Shown here in pieces: positions 43,919-53,059 of a stretch of DNA of 64,000 nt. Source of the stretch: QWHO01 sp021404945 (GTDB lineage: Bacteria > Vulcanimicrobiota > Xenobia > Xenobiales > QWHO01); NCBI GenBank assembly GCA_963169765.1, contig CAUJEN010000090.1:1-64000 (forward strand). Direction: 5' to 3'. The position numbers and the translations under genes were made by a program. Under the pieces are notes generated by a model, which saw only the letters and a list, made by a program, of their open reading frames with translations, was not told the origin of the DNA and did not search any database. The stretch's first letter is position 1. Each line of letters starts with the position of its first letter.

Positions 43919-44992
43919 ATGTCGGTTGCGGATGATCCTCAGGCGCTCGAAGAGGCAGTGGAGGAGGTCGTCCATCCGACCGCCCCCCGCGGTCGTCGTC
44001 GCGCCCTCTTCAACGTTCTCAGGGCCTGCGTGGGGGTGGGCCTGGCCGTTTACCTCATCAGCGTGGTCATCTCCAGGCAGAAGGTGGACCTCTGGGCTCA
44101 GACTGCCGCAAGCATCAAGTGGCTGCTCCTCATCGCCCTGTCCATTCAGCTTGTTTCCATTTTGATCACCACGGTGCGCTGGCAGTGGCTGCTCAGGGTT
44201 CAGCAGATTGAGGTCTCGCTGCACGACCTGCTTTCGCTCACCATGGTGGGGATGTTTTTCTCCAGCGTGTTGCCCGGGGCAGTAGGGGGCGATGTGCTCA
44301 AGATGGTCTACATCGCCCGCCACGCCCCCAACCGCCGCACTGAGGCCGTGCTTACCATCATGGTGGACCGGGTCCTTGGCTTGCTCGGTCTCTTGCTGGT
44401 GGCGCTGGTCTCGGTCCTTTTCTCGCTCGACTTCATCTTGAATGCCAATCGACAGGTGCAGCTGGCCACCATCACGGTCGCAATGGGCAGCGCCGCCGGC
44501 ATCGCGGGGGTGCTGGCAGTCCTGTTTCGTCGCCACCTCACCGGTCTTCCGCTGGTCTCGGGGTTGATCGCTTTCGGCCGCCTTCGCTTGCCGGCCGGGG
44601 TGGTGCACATTCTCGACCGTCTGGTGCGGGCCCTCGACCTTTACAAAGGAGCCCCTCGAGTTATCGCTGCCGCCCTGGCCATCTCGGCCTTCACCCACGT
44701 GCTGGCGGCCCTGACGGTCTTTCTGATCGGCCGGGCCTACCACGAGACCCACCTGGGGCTCTGGAGCTACTTCCTGGCTGCCCAGATCGCCAACACTGTG
44801 GCCGCCATCCCGATCACCCCGGCCGGATTCGGGGGCCGCGACCTGGTGCTCAGCACGTTCTTTCTGGCCGGGGGGGCCACTCCGGCCGAGGCGGGCGTCA
44901 TCCCGGTGTTCAATACCTTCATCATCTTGTTCTGGAGCCTGATTGGCGGGGTGTTCTTCATCTTCATGCGCCACCCTCGCAAGAGCGGGTAG
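43919..44992 (+). CDS. UPF0104/MprF-type membrane protein (flippase domain)
   Basis: 357 aa with about eight membrane helices. The layout and phrases (SVLPGAVGGDVLKMVYIARH, TIMVDRVLGLLGLLLVALVS, IPITPAGFGGRDLVLSTF) match the LPG_synthase_TM/UPF0104 family, seen in the MprF flippase domain and in polyprenol-sugar transfer (AglD). There is no soluble aminoacyltransferase domain here, so only lipid or polyprenol transfer/flipping is suggested. It stands as a single gene. Confidence 0.82.
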   Translation: MSVADDPQALEEAVEEVVHPTAPRGRRRALFNVLRACVGVGLAVYLISVVISRQKVDLWAQTAASIKWLLLIALSIQLVSILITTVRWQWLLRVQQIEVSLHDLLSLTMVGMFFSSVLPGAVGGDVLKMVYIARHAPNRRTEAVLTIMVDRVLGLLGLLLVALVSVLFSLDFILNANRQVQLATITVAMGSAAGIAGVLAVLFRRHLTGLPLVSGLIAFGRLRLPAGVVHILDRLVRALDLYKGAPRVIAAALAISAFTHVLAALTVFLIGRAYHETHLGLWSYFLAAQIANTVAAIPITPAGFGGRDLVLSTFFLAGGATPAEAGVIPVFNTFIILFWSLIGGVFFIFMRHPRKSG

Positions 44993-45209
44993 GATAGGCA
45001 GGTCATCGGCTCACCCTGGCCTTGACGAGGGATGGAAACCGCAGTGAGCGCTGAGGACGGGGAGAGCTCAGGTTTGGAGTGGAGCGTATGGCCGACTCGG
45101 AAACCGCTGGTCGTCAGGAATATTGGCTGGCTTCCACGGCTCGAGGATTGGCTTTGACGAGCCGGATGACGGGCAGGTATCCGCTCAGCCCAGGGTCCAC
45201 GGACAGACA
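44993..45209. other. intergenic; weak 41-codon frame only
   Basis: About 220 bp. A frame 45032-45157 (starts METAVSAEDGESSGLEWS) is open but its Shine-Dalgarno-like GAGGG abuts the ATG. I see no promoter and do not call it a gene. Confidence 0.3.
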
Positions 45210-45245
45210 GAGAAAGGCCGGTCCCTTGCGGGGCCGGCCTTTCTC
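45210..45245 (-). terminator. strong hairpin terminator after the hydrolase lipoprotein gene
   Basis: A perfect 12-bp stem, gagaaaggccgg at 45210-45221 and ccggcctttctc at 45234-45245. Read on the minus strand it ends in CTTTCTC followed by TGTCTG, a T-rich side, about 20 bp after the stop at 45264. Confidence 0.75.
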
Positions 45246-45263
45246 ACGGGGTTGGCGCTCAGC

Positions 45264-47420
45264 CTACTTGGCGATGAGCGAGCTGAAGTCCCAGATCTGC
45301 TCGATGCCACCGGGCACCGCAGCCAGTCCGCGCTGAATCACCGGGAAGGTGTTCGGCACCAGGAACTGAGTGGCCACGAAGGCGCCAGCTTGCAACTGGC
45401 CGTGCAGGGTCAGCTGACCGCCCGGTCCGCCCTGGGACGGATCGAGCAGGTAGCCGTGGCCGCCACCCTGCTCCTGGAACAGGCCCGAGCCGTTGAAGAC
45501 CAGGGTGTTGCCGATGGGAGCGGGGAAGGCGAACGGCGTGGAGGCGGTCACCTGGTTGAGGCTGATGGCCGGCAGCCCCGGAGGGGTCACCGAGACCACC
45601 TGCTTGGCGTTGACCTGATTCAGGCCCATGGCGAGGGTCAGGTCGGTGGTGGCCGAGTTCGGCACCACCTGGTCGTTGAGCATCTCCTGGACCAGGATCT
45701 GCGTTGCCAGGTTGCCCTTGAGCGAGCCGGCCAGCATCCGCGGAGCGTAGTTGTAAGGGTCGGCGTCGTCGAGCACGGTCTGGGCAATCCAGAAGAACTG
45801 TCGGAAGGAGATCGTGCCCGGCGTCAGGCCATTGGCTGCGAGCCCGGGAAGCAACTGGGCGCTGATGGTGGGAGAGTTGAGCAGCAGGTTGGTCAGACGA
45901 CCGCCGGCCACGTTCAGCACACCGGTCGTGATGTCTTCCTCGAGGGCGAGGAAGACTCCGCCCAGAATGCCTCCCAGCGACTGGCCGATGTAGACCGGAC
46001 GTGCCGGCGGATTGGGTGCCAGGTCGGGGATGCCGTTGCCGTCGAAGTCGGTGGCGCCCCGCGCAATCATGTGAGCCAGGGTCATCTGGTCGCCAACGGT
46101 CTGCCGCATATGGTCGCGGGTCAGGCGCAGGTTGGCCGGGTTGATGAAGCCTGTGCCGCTCTGACCGGCCGGGGGCGGCAGCGGGTTGAGGCCGGCCAGG
46201 GTCTGGCTGCCGTGGCCGACGGCATCGATGCCGATGACCGCAAAGCCCTGCGAGCAAGCCAGGAAGGCCAGGCCCAGCATGTCTTCCTTGCTGCGGGTGA
46301 GTCCGTGCTGGAAGATGATGACCGGGCGCGGGCCGGGCCCGGCCGGCGGAGAAGCCGGCTGGCAGACCATGAACTGGAGGTTCAGGGTGCCCTGCGGGGT
46401 CGGGTTGTCAGGCGTTCCCTGGAAGAAGGTCTCGTTGGCGGTGTTGACGTTCCCGATGTACTGGGTGGCCGGGAAGACGCCGAAGCGGATGGCTCCCACC
46501 ACGTTGGGGAACTGGGGCTGCGAGGCCAGAATGCGCTGGCCGGTCGGTCCCAGGCTGTTGAGGAAAGCGGTGACGGCTGCCGGTCCCACGAACTGGGCCG
46601 GAGGGAGCATCGTCGGGGTCGGCGTCTCGGCCTCGACCCGCTGATGGATGACCGTCAGGGTCTGGAACAGCTGCTGGGTGGTGAAAGCGAAGGCGAACGG
46701 AATGTCCTCGCGGGGCAGGCCCGTGGCCGCTTCGGCACCCTGCCAGATCGGCTGGTAGGCGGCCCGGACCGGCTCGAGGGCGTTGGCCTGCTGGTCGTTG
46801 AGGAAAGGGAACACCGAGGTGCCGTTCTCATCCACCAGCGGAGTGGGGGACTTCAAAGCGATCTCAGGATAGCTCGAATCGACGGCGTTGCCGTTGCTGT
46901 CGAGCACCCCGCCCGTGATGACCACGATGTGAGGTGCACCGGGGGAGAGCGGTCGAACCGGCTGGGCGATGACCAGCGATTGGTCGCCCACGTCGCCCGT
47001 GCCTACTTCGAAAGTCATGGGCTGCAGTTGGCGGGTGGCCGCGTTGATGACCAGAATGGTGTTGTTATTCACCGTCGTCGCGTCGATGTTGGCCGTAAAC
47101 GGGATGAAGATCGGGCCGGCTGTGGAGAAGCCCGAGATCGAGTTCATCGAATCGAAAGGCTCACCAGTCCCGGGCAGAGCGTTCTGACCGGTCTGAGGGT
47201 TCCGGATCAGGTCGTTGGGAAGGGGGATCCTGAGCTGGAGCGTGGTGGAGGATGGGTCGAAAGTCACGTTCGTCGTGGTCGTCGGCACGACCGCCGGCGG
47301 CCCGTTGAATCCAGCGGGAAGGTCCTTAGTGGTCGTATCCCCGCCGCATCCGGACAGCACGAGTAGTGATGTCGCGAGCATGACACCCATCGGGACCTTG
47401 AAGAAATTTCTGAAGTTCAT
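45264..47420 (-). CDS. lipoprotein with alpha/beta-hydrolase domain
   Basis: 718 aa. ATG 47420 has GGGAG 5 nt upstream; the signal ends at a lipobox (ATSLLVLSGC, near residue 27). Residues about 40-240 form an Ig-like/bacterial surface domain. From about 380 an alpha/beta hydrolase follows, with the oxyanion-side IIFQHGLTRSKEDMLGL, IGIDAVGHGSQTL and the nucleophile elbow IGQSLGG (Ser in GxSxG), and GGGHGYLL as the probable catalytic His. A calcium-loop-like DFDGNGIPDL is inserted. This is the layout of large secreted lipases or esterases of the Ca-binding type; the substrate is unknown. Confidence 0.82.
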   Translation of the reverse strand: MNFRNFFKVPMGVMLATSLLVLSGCGGDTTTKDLPAGFNGPPAVVPTTTTNVTFDPSSTTLQLRIPLPNDLIRNPQTGQNALPGTGEPFDSMNSISGFSTAGPIFIPFTANIDATTVNNNTILVINAATRQLQPMTFEVGTGDVGDQSLVIAQPVRPLSPGAPHIVVITGGVLDSNGNAVDSSYPEIALKSPTPLVDENGTSVFPFLNDQQANALEPVRAAYQPIWQGAEAATGLPREDIPFAFAFTTQQLFQTLTVIHQRVEAETPTPTMLPPAQFVGPAAVTAFLNSLGPTGQRILASQPQFPNVVGAIRFGVFPATQYIGNVNTANETFFQGTPDNPTPQGTLNLQFMVCQPASPPAGPGPRPVIIFQHGLTRSKEDMLGLAFLACSQGFAVIGIDAVGHGSQTLAGLNPLPPPAGQSGTGFINPANLRLTRDHMRQTVGDQMTLAHMIARGATDFDGNGIPDLAPNPPARPVYIGQSLGGILGGVFLALEEDITTGVLNVAGGRLTNLLLNSPTISAQLLPGLAANGLTPGTISFRQFFWIAQTVLDDADPYNYAPRMLAGSLKGNLATQILVQEMLNDQVVPNSATTDLTLAMGLNQVNAKQVVSVTPPGLPAISLNQVTASTPFAFPAPIGNTLVFNGSGLFQEQGGGHGYLLDPSQGGPGGQLTLHGQLQAGAFVATQFLVPNTFPVIQRGLAAVPGGIEQIWDFSSLIAK

Positions 47421-47626
47421 GGCAACTCCCGACTTGGTTTGGCGCTTCTTCCCCCGCCACGCTCTGAGACTCAACCCCGCACGGGAGCTAAGACGGACCG
47501 AGATCGGGGAGATTGAATTGCCGGCCTTTCGCCGGGGGGGGCGGAACCTCCTCCAAGGACTTTCAAGGAAGAATGAAACCCTTTACCGGTAAGGATTTTC
47601 CTGAAAGAACAGGTTTAGAATAAACT
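47421..47626. other. intergenic with inverted repeat
   Basis: An 8-bp inverted repeat (cctgaaag from 47601, ctttcagg to 47640) overlaps the end of the double-PilZ gene and may terminate it. No other signal recognised. Confidence 0.35.
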
Positions 47627-48334
47627 TCAAGCTTTCAGGATAGCCACGATGCGCAGCACGGAGGGGTCGTCCTCGACCTCGAAACGCAGGCCGTGATAAT
47701 ACTTCTGGCTGCGAGTGTCGCGCCTGCAGCTGCGTACGATGGCGTCCACCGCCATGGAAGGCAGAGCTCCGTACTGATCGAGGCGGACGCGACACCTGGT
47801 GCCGATACGGACCTCGGTGGTGGAGGAAAGTTGAGCGCCACCGCGCCCGATGTTGATGAGAGACCCCTCGCAGAGAACGTCGTCGGAACGGTTGGTGATG
47901 TAGGCCGGCAGGTTGTTGGCCTTGATGCGCAGGTGCTGGCGCCGCTCGCGCACGTTGTTCTGAGAGAACCCGTGGGCGGCCAGGGTCTCCTTGACCCAGC
48001 TGTTGGCCTTGGCCTCATCGGTGTCTTCGAAGATCAGGCCCGCGCTGACGCGATCGATGGCCAGACGGCGCGTCCAGACGACCCGGCACTTGACCGCCCC
48101 CTTGCCCGAGCCAGGTACCATCACGGCCACGATCTCCTTGGCGCTGAGCCCGTCCTTGCTCTCGAGTCGGATTCCGGCCACAGAAATATCTGTGATCCCG
48201 GCACTGAAGGTACGCTTCTGGGTGCGCACCTCGACCAGGACTCGACAGGCCAGTCGCACCATCCGGCGACGCTCGTTCAGGGCCGGCTTGTGGCCAGGCA
48301 GGTAGGTTTGCAAAGTGGCCCACAGTTTTTTCAT
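47627..48334 (-). CDS. double PilZ-domain protein
   Basis: 235 aa. Two PilZ units lie in tandem. The first has ERRRMVRLACRVLVEVR and DISVAGIRLES; the second has ERRQHLRIKANNLPAYI and NIGRGGAQLSS. The first keeps the RxxxR and D-S-x-x-G type c-di-GMP contacts (DISVAG); the second has N-I-G-R-G-G in place of D-x-S-x-x-G, so its binding is less certain. It is probably a c-di-GMP effector. Divergent from bipA with about 68 bp between starts. Confidence 0.82.
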   Translation of the reverse strand: MKKLWATLQTYLPGHKPALNERRRMVRLACRVLVEVRTQKRTFSAGITDISVAGIRLESKDGLSAKEIVAVMVPGSGKGAVKCRVVWTRRLAIDRVSAGLIFEDTDEAKANSWVKETLAAHGFSQNNVRERRQHLRIKANNLPAYITNRSDDVLCEGSLINIGRGGAQLSSTTEVRIGTRCRVRLDQYGALPSMAVDAIVRSCRRDTRSQKYYHGLRFEVEDDPSVLRIVAILKA

Positions 48335-48390
48335 CGGGCCAGGAGATTCGCGAGAACGTTGGGCCTTCCTCTCGGGGCTTGACGAGTGGG

Positions 48391-48402
48391 TATAATCCCT
48401 GC
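48391..48402 (+). promoter_or_regulatory. -10 element of bipA placed for a leaderless transcript
   Basis: A perfect TATAAT at 48391-48396 ends 6 bp before ATG 48403. No proper -35 sits 17 bp upstream (a TTGACG at 48379 is only 6 bp away). The gene has no Shine-Dalgarno between this box and the ATG. Confidence 0.55.
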
Positions 48403-50232
48403 ATGCAAAGAAACGACCTGCGCAACCTGGCGATCATCGCCCACATCGATCACGGAAAAACCACTCTGGTGGACGGCCTTTTGCGCCAGGCCGGCATTTT
48501 CCGCCCTGGCCAGGACGTGGCCGAGCGCGTGATGGACTCCAATGAGCTCGAGCGCGAGCGGGGCATCACCATTCTCTCCAAGAACACGGCCGTGGAGTAT
48601 CGCGGCATCACCCTCAACATCGTGGATACCCCCGGCCACGTGGACTTTGCCGGCGAGGTCGAGCGTATCCTCGGGATGGTGGACGGCTGTCTCCTGGTGG
48701 TGGACGCCTTCGAGGGCCCCATGGCCCAGACCCGCTTCGTGGTGAAGAAAGCTCTGGAAGCAGGTCTTCTGCCCATTCTGGTGGTCAACAAGATCGACCG
48801 CCCGGACGCCCGACCCGAGCAGGTGGTGGACGAGGTCCTGGGCCTGTTCATCGACCTGGGAGCCAACGACGAGCAGATCGACTTTCCGGTGGTCTACGCC
48901 TCGGCCAAGCAGCAGGTGGCCTCACTCGACCCGAGAGGACCCTTTGAGAGCCTGCAACCTCTCTATGAGGCGATCCTCGAGCATGTTCGCGTGCCCGAGG
49001 GCGATCCCGAGGCGCCTCTTCAGATGCTGGTCAGCAGTCTCGACTATGACGAGTATATCGGGCGGCTGGCCATCGGGCGCATCAGCCAGGGAACCCTGAC
49101 GGCTCCCCGGCAGGTGGCCTTTGGCTCGCCCTCAGAAACACTCAAGAAGGGCAAAGTCGCTCAGTTGTTTCGTTTTGAGGGTCTGAGCCGCAAAGCGGTG
49201 GAGTCGGCCACCGTGGGGGACATCGTCTCGCTCTCGGGCCTGGCCGAGGTCGGTCTGGGCCAGACCATCACCGAGATCGAGCGGCCTGCGCTGCTGCCGG
49301 GCCTCTCGGTAGACGAGCCCACCCTGGCGGCCATGTTCCTCGTTTCCAATAGCCCTCTGGCCGGCACCGAAGGCAAGTACGTCACCTCCCGTCACCTCAA
49401 CGACCGTCTGATGCGCGAAAGAGAGCGCAATGTGGCCTTGCGGGTCAATCCCACCGATTCTCCGGACGTGTTCGAAGTGTGCGGGCGGGGCGAGCTGCAC
49501 CTTTCCATCCTGATCGAGACCATGCGCCGCGAGGGCTACGAGTTCTGCGTGTCGGCCCCGAGGGTGCTCACCAAAATGGTCAACGGGCAGGTGCACGAGC
49601 CACTCGAGCAACTCATCATCGACCTGCCGGAGGAGAACCTTGGCCCGATCATGGAGACAGTGGGTCTGCGCCGCGCCGAAATGATCAACATGAGTGGCTC
49701 GGGGACCGGTCGCCTGCGCCTGGAGTTCACCATCCCGGCTCGGGGACTGATCGGCCTGCGCTCAGACATCCTGACCCTGACCCGGGGCTACGGCATCATG
49801 AATCACCTGTTCCACGACTACGGTCCCTGGCGAGGCGAGATCGCCGGTCGCACGCGCGGCTCCCTGGTGGCCTCCGAGGCTGGCGAGTCCACTACCTATG
49901 CGCTGCATAACCTGCAGTCGAGCGGAGTGTTCTTCATCGACCCGGGCGAGAAGGTCTACGCCGGCATGGTGGTCGGCGAGCATTGTCGTCCGGGTGATCT
50001 GGAGGTCAACGTGGCCAAGAAGAAGCACGTGACCAACATTCGTAACTCCGGCGCCGAGGAGAGCCTGCGCCTGGAAGTACCGCGCCGGCACTCGCTGGAG
50101 CAGGCTCTGGAATACATCGAGGACGACGAGCTGGTGGAGGTCACCCCGCAGAGCATTCGCATCCGCAAGGAGATCCTGGACGTGCATGCGCGCAATCGCA
50201 TTCGCAAGGAGAAGAGCCGCCAGGCCAGCTGA
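48403..50232 (+). CDS. typA: ribosome-associated GTPase BipA/TypA
   Basis: 609 aa translational GTPase that acts in 50S assembly and stress adaptation. G1 AHIDHGKTTLVDGLL, the switch segment ERERGITILSKNTAVEYRG, G3 DTPGHVDFAGEVER, and G4 NKIDRPDARPEQ are intact. The C-terminus contains the TypA-specific TRGYGIMNHLFHDYGPWRGE and GLIGLRSDILTLTRG. ATG 48403 is used; upstream in-frame codons lie inside the promoter. Length is typical. Confidence 0.96.
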   Translation: MQRNDLRNLAIIAHIDHGKTTLVDGLLRQAGIFRPGQDVAERVMDSNELERERGITILSKNTAVEYRGITLNIVDTPGHVDFAGEVERILGMVDGCLLVVDAFEGPMAQTRFVVKKALEAGLLPILVVNKIDRPDARPEQVVDEVLGLFIDLGANDEQIDFPVVYASAKQQVASLDPRGPFESLQPLYEAILEHVRVPEGDPEAPLQMLVSSLDYDEYIGRLAIGRISQGTLTAPRQVAFGSPSETLKKGKVAQLFRFEGLSRKAVESATVGDIVSLSGLAEVGLGQTITEIERPALLPGLSVDEPTLAAMFLVSNSPLAGTEGKYVTSRHLNDRLMRERERNVALRVNPTDSPDVFEVCGRGELHLSILIETMRREGYEFCVSAPRVLTKMVNGQVHEPLEQLIIDLPEENLGPIMETVGLRRAEMINMSGSGTGRLRLEFTIPARGLIGLRSDILTLTRGYGIMNHLFHDYGPWRGEIAGRTRGSLVASEAGESTTYALHNLQSSGVFFIDPGEKVYAGMVVGEHCRPGDLEVNVAKKKHVTNIRNSGAEESLRLEVPRRHSLEQALEYIEDDELVEVTPQSIRIRKEILDVHARNRIRKEKSRQAS

Positions 50233-50314
50233 CCATCCGGTAACAAGCCGTCAACTCGGGGCCACGCCGGACCCTGTTATCCTCGAGCCGAACAAGCGGA
50301 CCTGGAGGATCACT

Positions 50315-50539
50315 ATGCAGATAGCAAACCTGGCTACCTTTCCGCAAGCGGCGGCCAAACAACAGAAGAACAGCCGTCCCGAGCCCGGGCCGGACGACGC
50401 TTCCGACCCCGACTTCGGCGACAATCGGCGCAACGACGACGGACCTGACTCGGTCTACGACCCTGACTTTGGCGGACGCGGCGGTGGCGATACCTACAGC
50501 GGTCCGGACGGCACCTACAGCTACGATCCCTATCACTGA
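50315..50539 (+). CDS. small acidic low-complexity protein (74 aa)
   Basis: ATG 50315 is preceded by GGAGG (about 50304). The product starts MQIANLATFPQAAAKQQKNS and has two copies of the motif DPDFG separated by about 20 residues, ending in TYSGPDGTYSYDPYH. It is rich in Asp, Gly, Tyr and Pro and probably disordered. No family recognised. A possible extended -10 (TG, then TATCCT at 50278-50283) lies upstream. Confidence 0.55.
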   Translation: MQIANLATFPQAAAKQQKNSRPEPGPDDASDPDFGDNRRNDDGPDSVYDPDFGGRGGGDTYSGPDGTYSYDPYH

Positions 50540-50656
50540 GCCTCGCTGCCCGGGCCCCGAGCGAGCGTTGAGGGCTGTGGCGTGAGTGGGGGCAGCCCCT
50601 GCGCGCGTGTTGAAGGCTTTGCGCGGACCTGCGCCCGCGCCCTGAAGGTCGGCCTG

Positions 50657-50771
50657 GAAGTCCAGCCGCAACCCCCCGGTGGTGGCGGAGGGGCTGCCCT
50701 CGGGGGCCCTACCCCCGCCTCTGCCACCACAAGATACCGGAAAACTGTGCCAGGGGGCTGCGCTCCCAGGG
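50657..50771. repeat. R1 structured repeat, copy C
   Basis: It shares agtcc-gccgcaa, ggtggtggcggagg, gccaccacaagat, ccggaaaactgtg and ggctgcgctccca with copy A. The central stem ggtggtggcgg / ccgcc..tgccacca is imperfect, and the right-hand stem has lost its left arm. It fills most of the gap before the trans-sulfuration gene. Confidence 0.65.
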
Positions 50772-50851
50772 CTTTATCGCCACGCGCCCAACAGGAAACT
50801 TGCCCTCGGCTGAGAACCTCCCTCGGCGCCACGCGCAAGGAGGGTTCTGCT

Positions 50852-52021
50852 TTGGGCTATCGTCTGGATACGCGCCTGATTCACGCCGGGGAAGCTCGGC
50901 CTGGTAAGGATGGCGCTGTCGTGCTGCCCATTTATCAGTCGGCCAACTACGAGTTCGCAGGCGAGAGCGACTACAACGACCTGAAGTACATCCGCCTCAA
51001 CAATTCCCCCAACCACGTGGCTCTGCACCAGAAGCTGGCCAGCCTGGAGGGGGCCGAGGCTGCCCTGGTCACGGCCAGCGGGATGGCGGCCATCACGACC
51101 GCGCTGCTGGCCAGCGTGGGCCACGGCGAGCACCTGCTGGCTCAGGGCTGCCTCTACGGCGGCACCCACACCTTCCTGACCCACGACTGGCCCGATCTCG
51201 GGCGCACGGCCTCCTTCCTCGACCTGAGCCGTCCCGAGAGCTGGGCCGCCCGGCTCACTCCCTCGACCCGGGCTATCTACGTGGAGACCATCTCCAATCC
51301 GCTCATGCAGGTGCACGACCTGGCCCAGGTCGTGCAGTTTGCCCGCCAGCACGGCCTGGTCGCCCTGATCGACAACACCTTCGCCACTCCCATCCACTAC
51401 CGTCCCCTCGAGCACGGTTTCGACCTGGTGGTGCACAGCTGCACCAAATACCTCAACGGCCATTCCGACATTGTGGCCGGAGCGGTGGTGGGCTCGAGCG
51501 AGAGGGTGCGCCGGGTGGTTCATCTGCTCAATCACCTGGGCGGCTCGCTCGACCCCCATGCCTGTTTCTTGCTGCATCGGGGGCTCAAGACCCTGGCCGT
51601 GCGGCTGCGTCACCAGACGGCCACGGCGATGGAGGTGGCCCGCTTTCTCGAGCAGCATCCGGCTGTCAAAAAGGTGCACTATCCGGGCCTTCCCAGCAGC
51701 CCGAGCCACCAGCTCGCTCAGCGCCAGCTCGACGGCTTTGGAGCCATGTTGAGTTTCGAGCTGCTCGAGCCCGAGCGGGCCGACGCCTGGATGCAGGCTA
51801 CCCACCTTCCCGTCGTGGCGGCCAGTCTTGGCGGCGTGGAGAGCCTGGTCACCCGGCCTGCCACCACCTCCCACTCGGGCCTGACCGTGGACGAGCGCCG
51901 GGCAGCCGGCATCGACGAAGGGCTGATCCGCCTGTCGGTCGGCCTGGAAGACCCCCAGGACCTGACGGAAGATTTCCAGGCCGCCTTTCAGCTTGACAGG
52001 CAGCCCCTTTCCGTGCCATAA
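50852..52021 (+). CDS. trans-sulfuration PLP enzyme (cystathionine synthase/lyase family)
   Basis: 389 aa from TTG 50852, with AAGGAGG 7 nt upstream. The PLP-binding Lys is in VHSCTKYLNGHSD. Other family marks are DTRLIHAGE at the N-terminus, YIRLNNSPNH, LLAQGCLYGGTHTFL, and the substrate-carboxylate loop SLGGVESLVTRPATTSHSG. The family covers cystathionine gamma-synthase, gamma-lyase and O-acetylhomoserine sulfhydrylase; I cannot choose from sequence alone. It is followed after 27 bp by a PfkB kinase gene in the same direction. Confidence 0.88.
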   Translation: MGYRLDTRLIHAGEARPGKDGAVVLPIYQSANYEFAGESDYNDLKYIRLNNSPNHVALHQKLASLEGAEAALVTASGMAAITTALLASVGHGEHLLAQGCLYGGTHTFLTHDWPDLGRTASFLDLSRPESWAARLTPSTRAIYVETISNPLMQVHDLAQVVQFARQHGLVALIDNTFATPIHYRPLEHGFDLVVHSCTKYLNGHSDIVAGAVVGSSERVRRVVHLLNHLGGSLDPHACFLLHRGLKTLAVRLRHQTATAMEVARFLEQHPAVKKVHYPGLPSSPSHQLAQRQLDGFGAMLSFELLEPERADAWMQATHLPVVAASLGGVESLVTRPATTSHSGLTVDERRAAGIDEGLIRLSVGLEDPQDLTEDFQAAFQLDRQPLSVP

Positions 52022-52048
52022 ACCTGAGGTTTTGAGAGGTAAAGAGCA

Positions 52049-53059
52049 TTGAATATTCAGCGACCACAGGAGCGGTCGACAAATGACGCGCGCGGTTGCA
52101 TCCTGGTCAGCGGGTCGCTGGCCTTTGACAACATCATGAACTTTCCGGGCTACTTCAAGGACCACGTCCTGCCCGACAAAGTGCACATCATCAACATCAG
52201 CTTCCTGGTTCAGGAGCTCAAGCGCCAACGGGGGGGCTGCGCCGCCAACATCGCTTACACGCTCGCCCTGCTCGGTGAGCGGCCCCGCATCGTGGCGGCC
52301 GCCGGCCGCGACTTCCCCGAGTATGCCGAGTGGCTCTCCCAACAGGGAGTGGATGTGCAGGGTATCCGCATCTTCCAGGAGGACGTGACGGCCTCGTGTT
52401 TCATCACCACCGACGCGGCTGACAACCAGATCACCGGGTTCTATCCGGGCGCCATGAACCGGGCGGGGGAGATCAGCCTTCGTCAAGAGGCCGGGCCCAA
52501 TCCCCGTTTCTGCATCGTCGCTCCCGATGCCCCCGCGGCCATGGTGCGTCACTGTCAGGAGTGCCGCGAGGCGAAGATTCCCTTTCTCTTCGACCCCAGC
52601 TTTCAGGTGACCGCCATGGACGGTCCCACACTTTACCAGGCGGCCCGCGGCGCCCGCGCGGTCCTGCTCAACGACTACGAGTTCGCCGTCTTCCTGGAGA
52701 AAACCGGTAAGACGCAGGAGCAGCTTCTCGAGGACGTCGAGCTGATCGTGGTCACCTACGGCGAGCAGGGAAGCGAGATCTTCCGGCGCGGCTCTCCTGG
52801 CGTGAAGGTCCCACCGGCAAAGTGCCACGAAGTGGTCGACCCCACCGGAGCGGGAGACGCCTACCGGGGAGGCTTTCTGGCCGGCCTCGTGCGGGGCCAC
52901 GATCTGGATGTCTGCGGTCGCATGGGAAGCGTGGCGGCGGTGTTCGCGGTGGAGCACTACGGTACTCAGAACCATCGCTATACCCCCGAGACCTTCTTCG
53001 CCCGCTACGAGGAGAACTTCGGGCCCGCTCCGATGGTTACAGCCCCAGGCCACGCTTGA
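52049..53059 (+). CDS. PfkB-family carbohydrate/nucleoside kinase
   Basis: 336 aa from TTG 52049 (GAGAGG upstream). The N-terminal substrate region reads VSGSLAFDNIMNFPGYFKDH and RGGCAANIAYTLALLGE; the ATP/anion hole and catalytic Asp are in VDPTGAGDAYRGGFLAGL. The residues after NIAYTLALLGERPRIVAAAG resemble the adenosine kinase branch. It follows the trans-sulfuration gene, so adenosine from S-adenosylhomocysteine recycling is a reasonable substrate guess. Its end overlaps the convergent kinase gene by 23 bp. Confidence 0.88.
   Translation: MNIQRPQERSTNDARGCILVSGSLAFDNIMNFPGYFKDHVLPDKVHIINISFLVQELKRQRGGCAANIAYTLALLGERPRIVAAAGRDFPEYAEWLSQQGVDVQGIRIFQEDVTASCFITTDAADNQITGFYPGAMNRAGEISLRQEAGPNPRFCIVAPDAPAAMVRHCQECREAKIPFLFDPSFQVTAMDGPTLYQAARGARAVLLNDYEFAVFLEKTGKTQEQLLEDVELIVVTYGEQGSEIFRRGSPGVKVPPAKCHEVVDPTGAGDAYRGGFLAGLVRGHDLDVCGRMGSVAAVFAVEHYGTQNHRYTPETFFARYEENFGPAPMVTAPGHA

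Noticed and set aside
45032..45157. 41-codon plus-strand gene
   Set aside because: The Shine-Dalgarno-like GAGGG abuts the ATG, there is no promoter, and codon bias is not convincing.
45123..47366. 747-codon plus-strand open frame
   Set aside because: It is antisense to the hydrolase lipoprotein gene, which has a lipobox, a Shine-Dalgarno and a GxSxG motif; the antisense product is Gly/Arg/Gln-rich with no domains.
48379..48396. TTGACG plus TATAAT as a complete bipA promoter
   Set aside because: The spacer is only 6 bp, far too short for a -35/-10 pair; only the TATAAT was kept.
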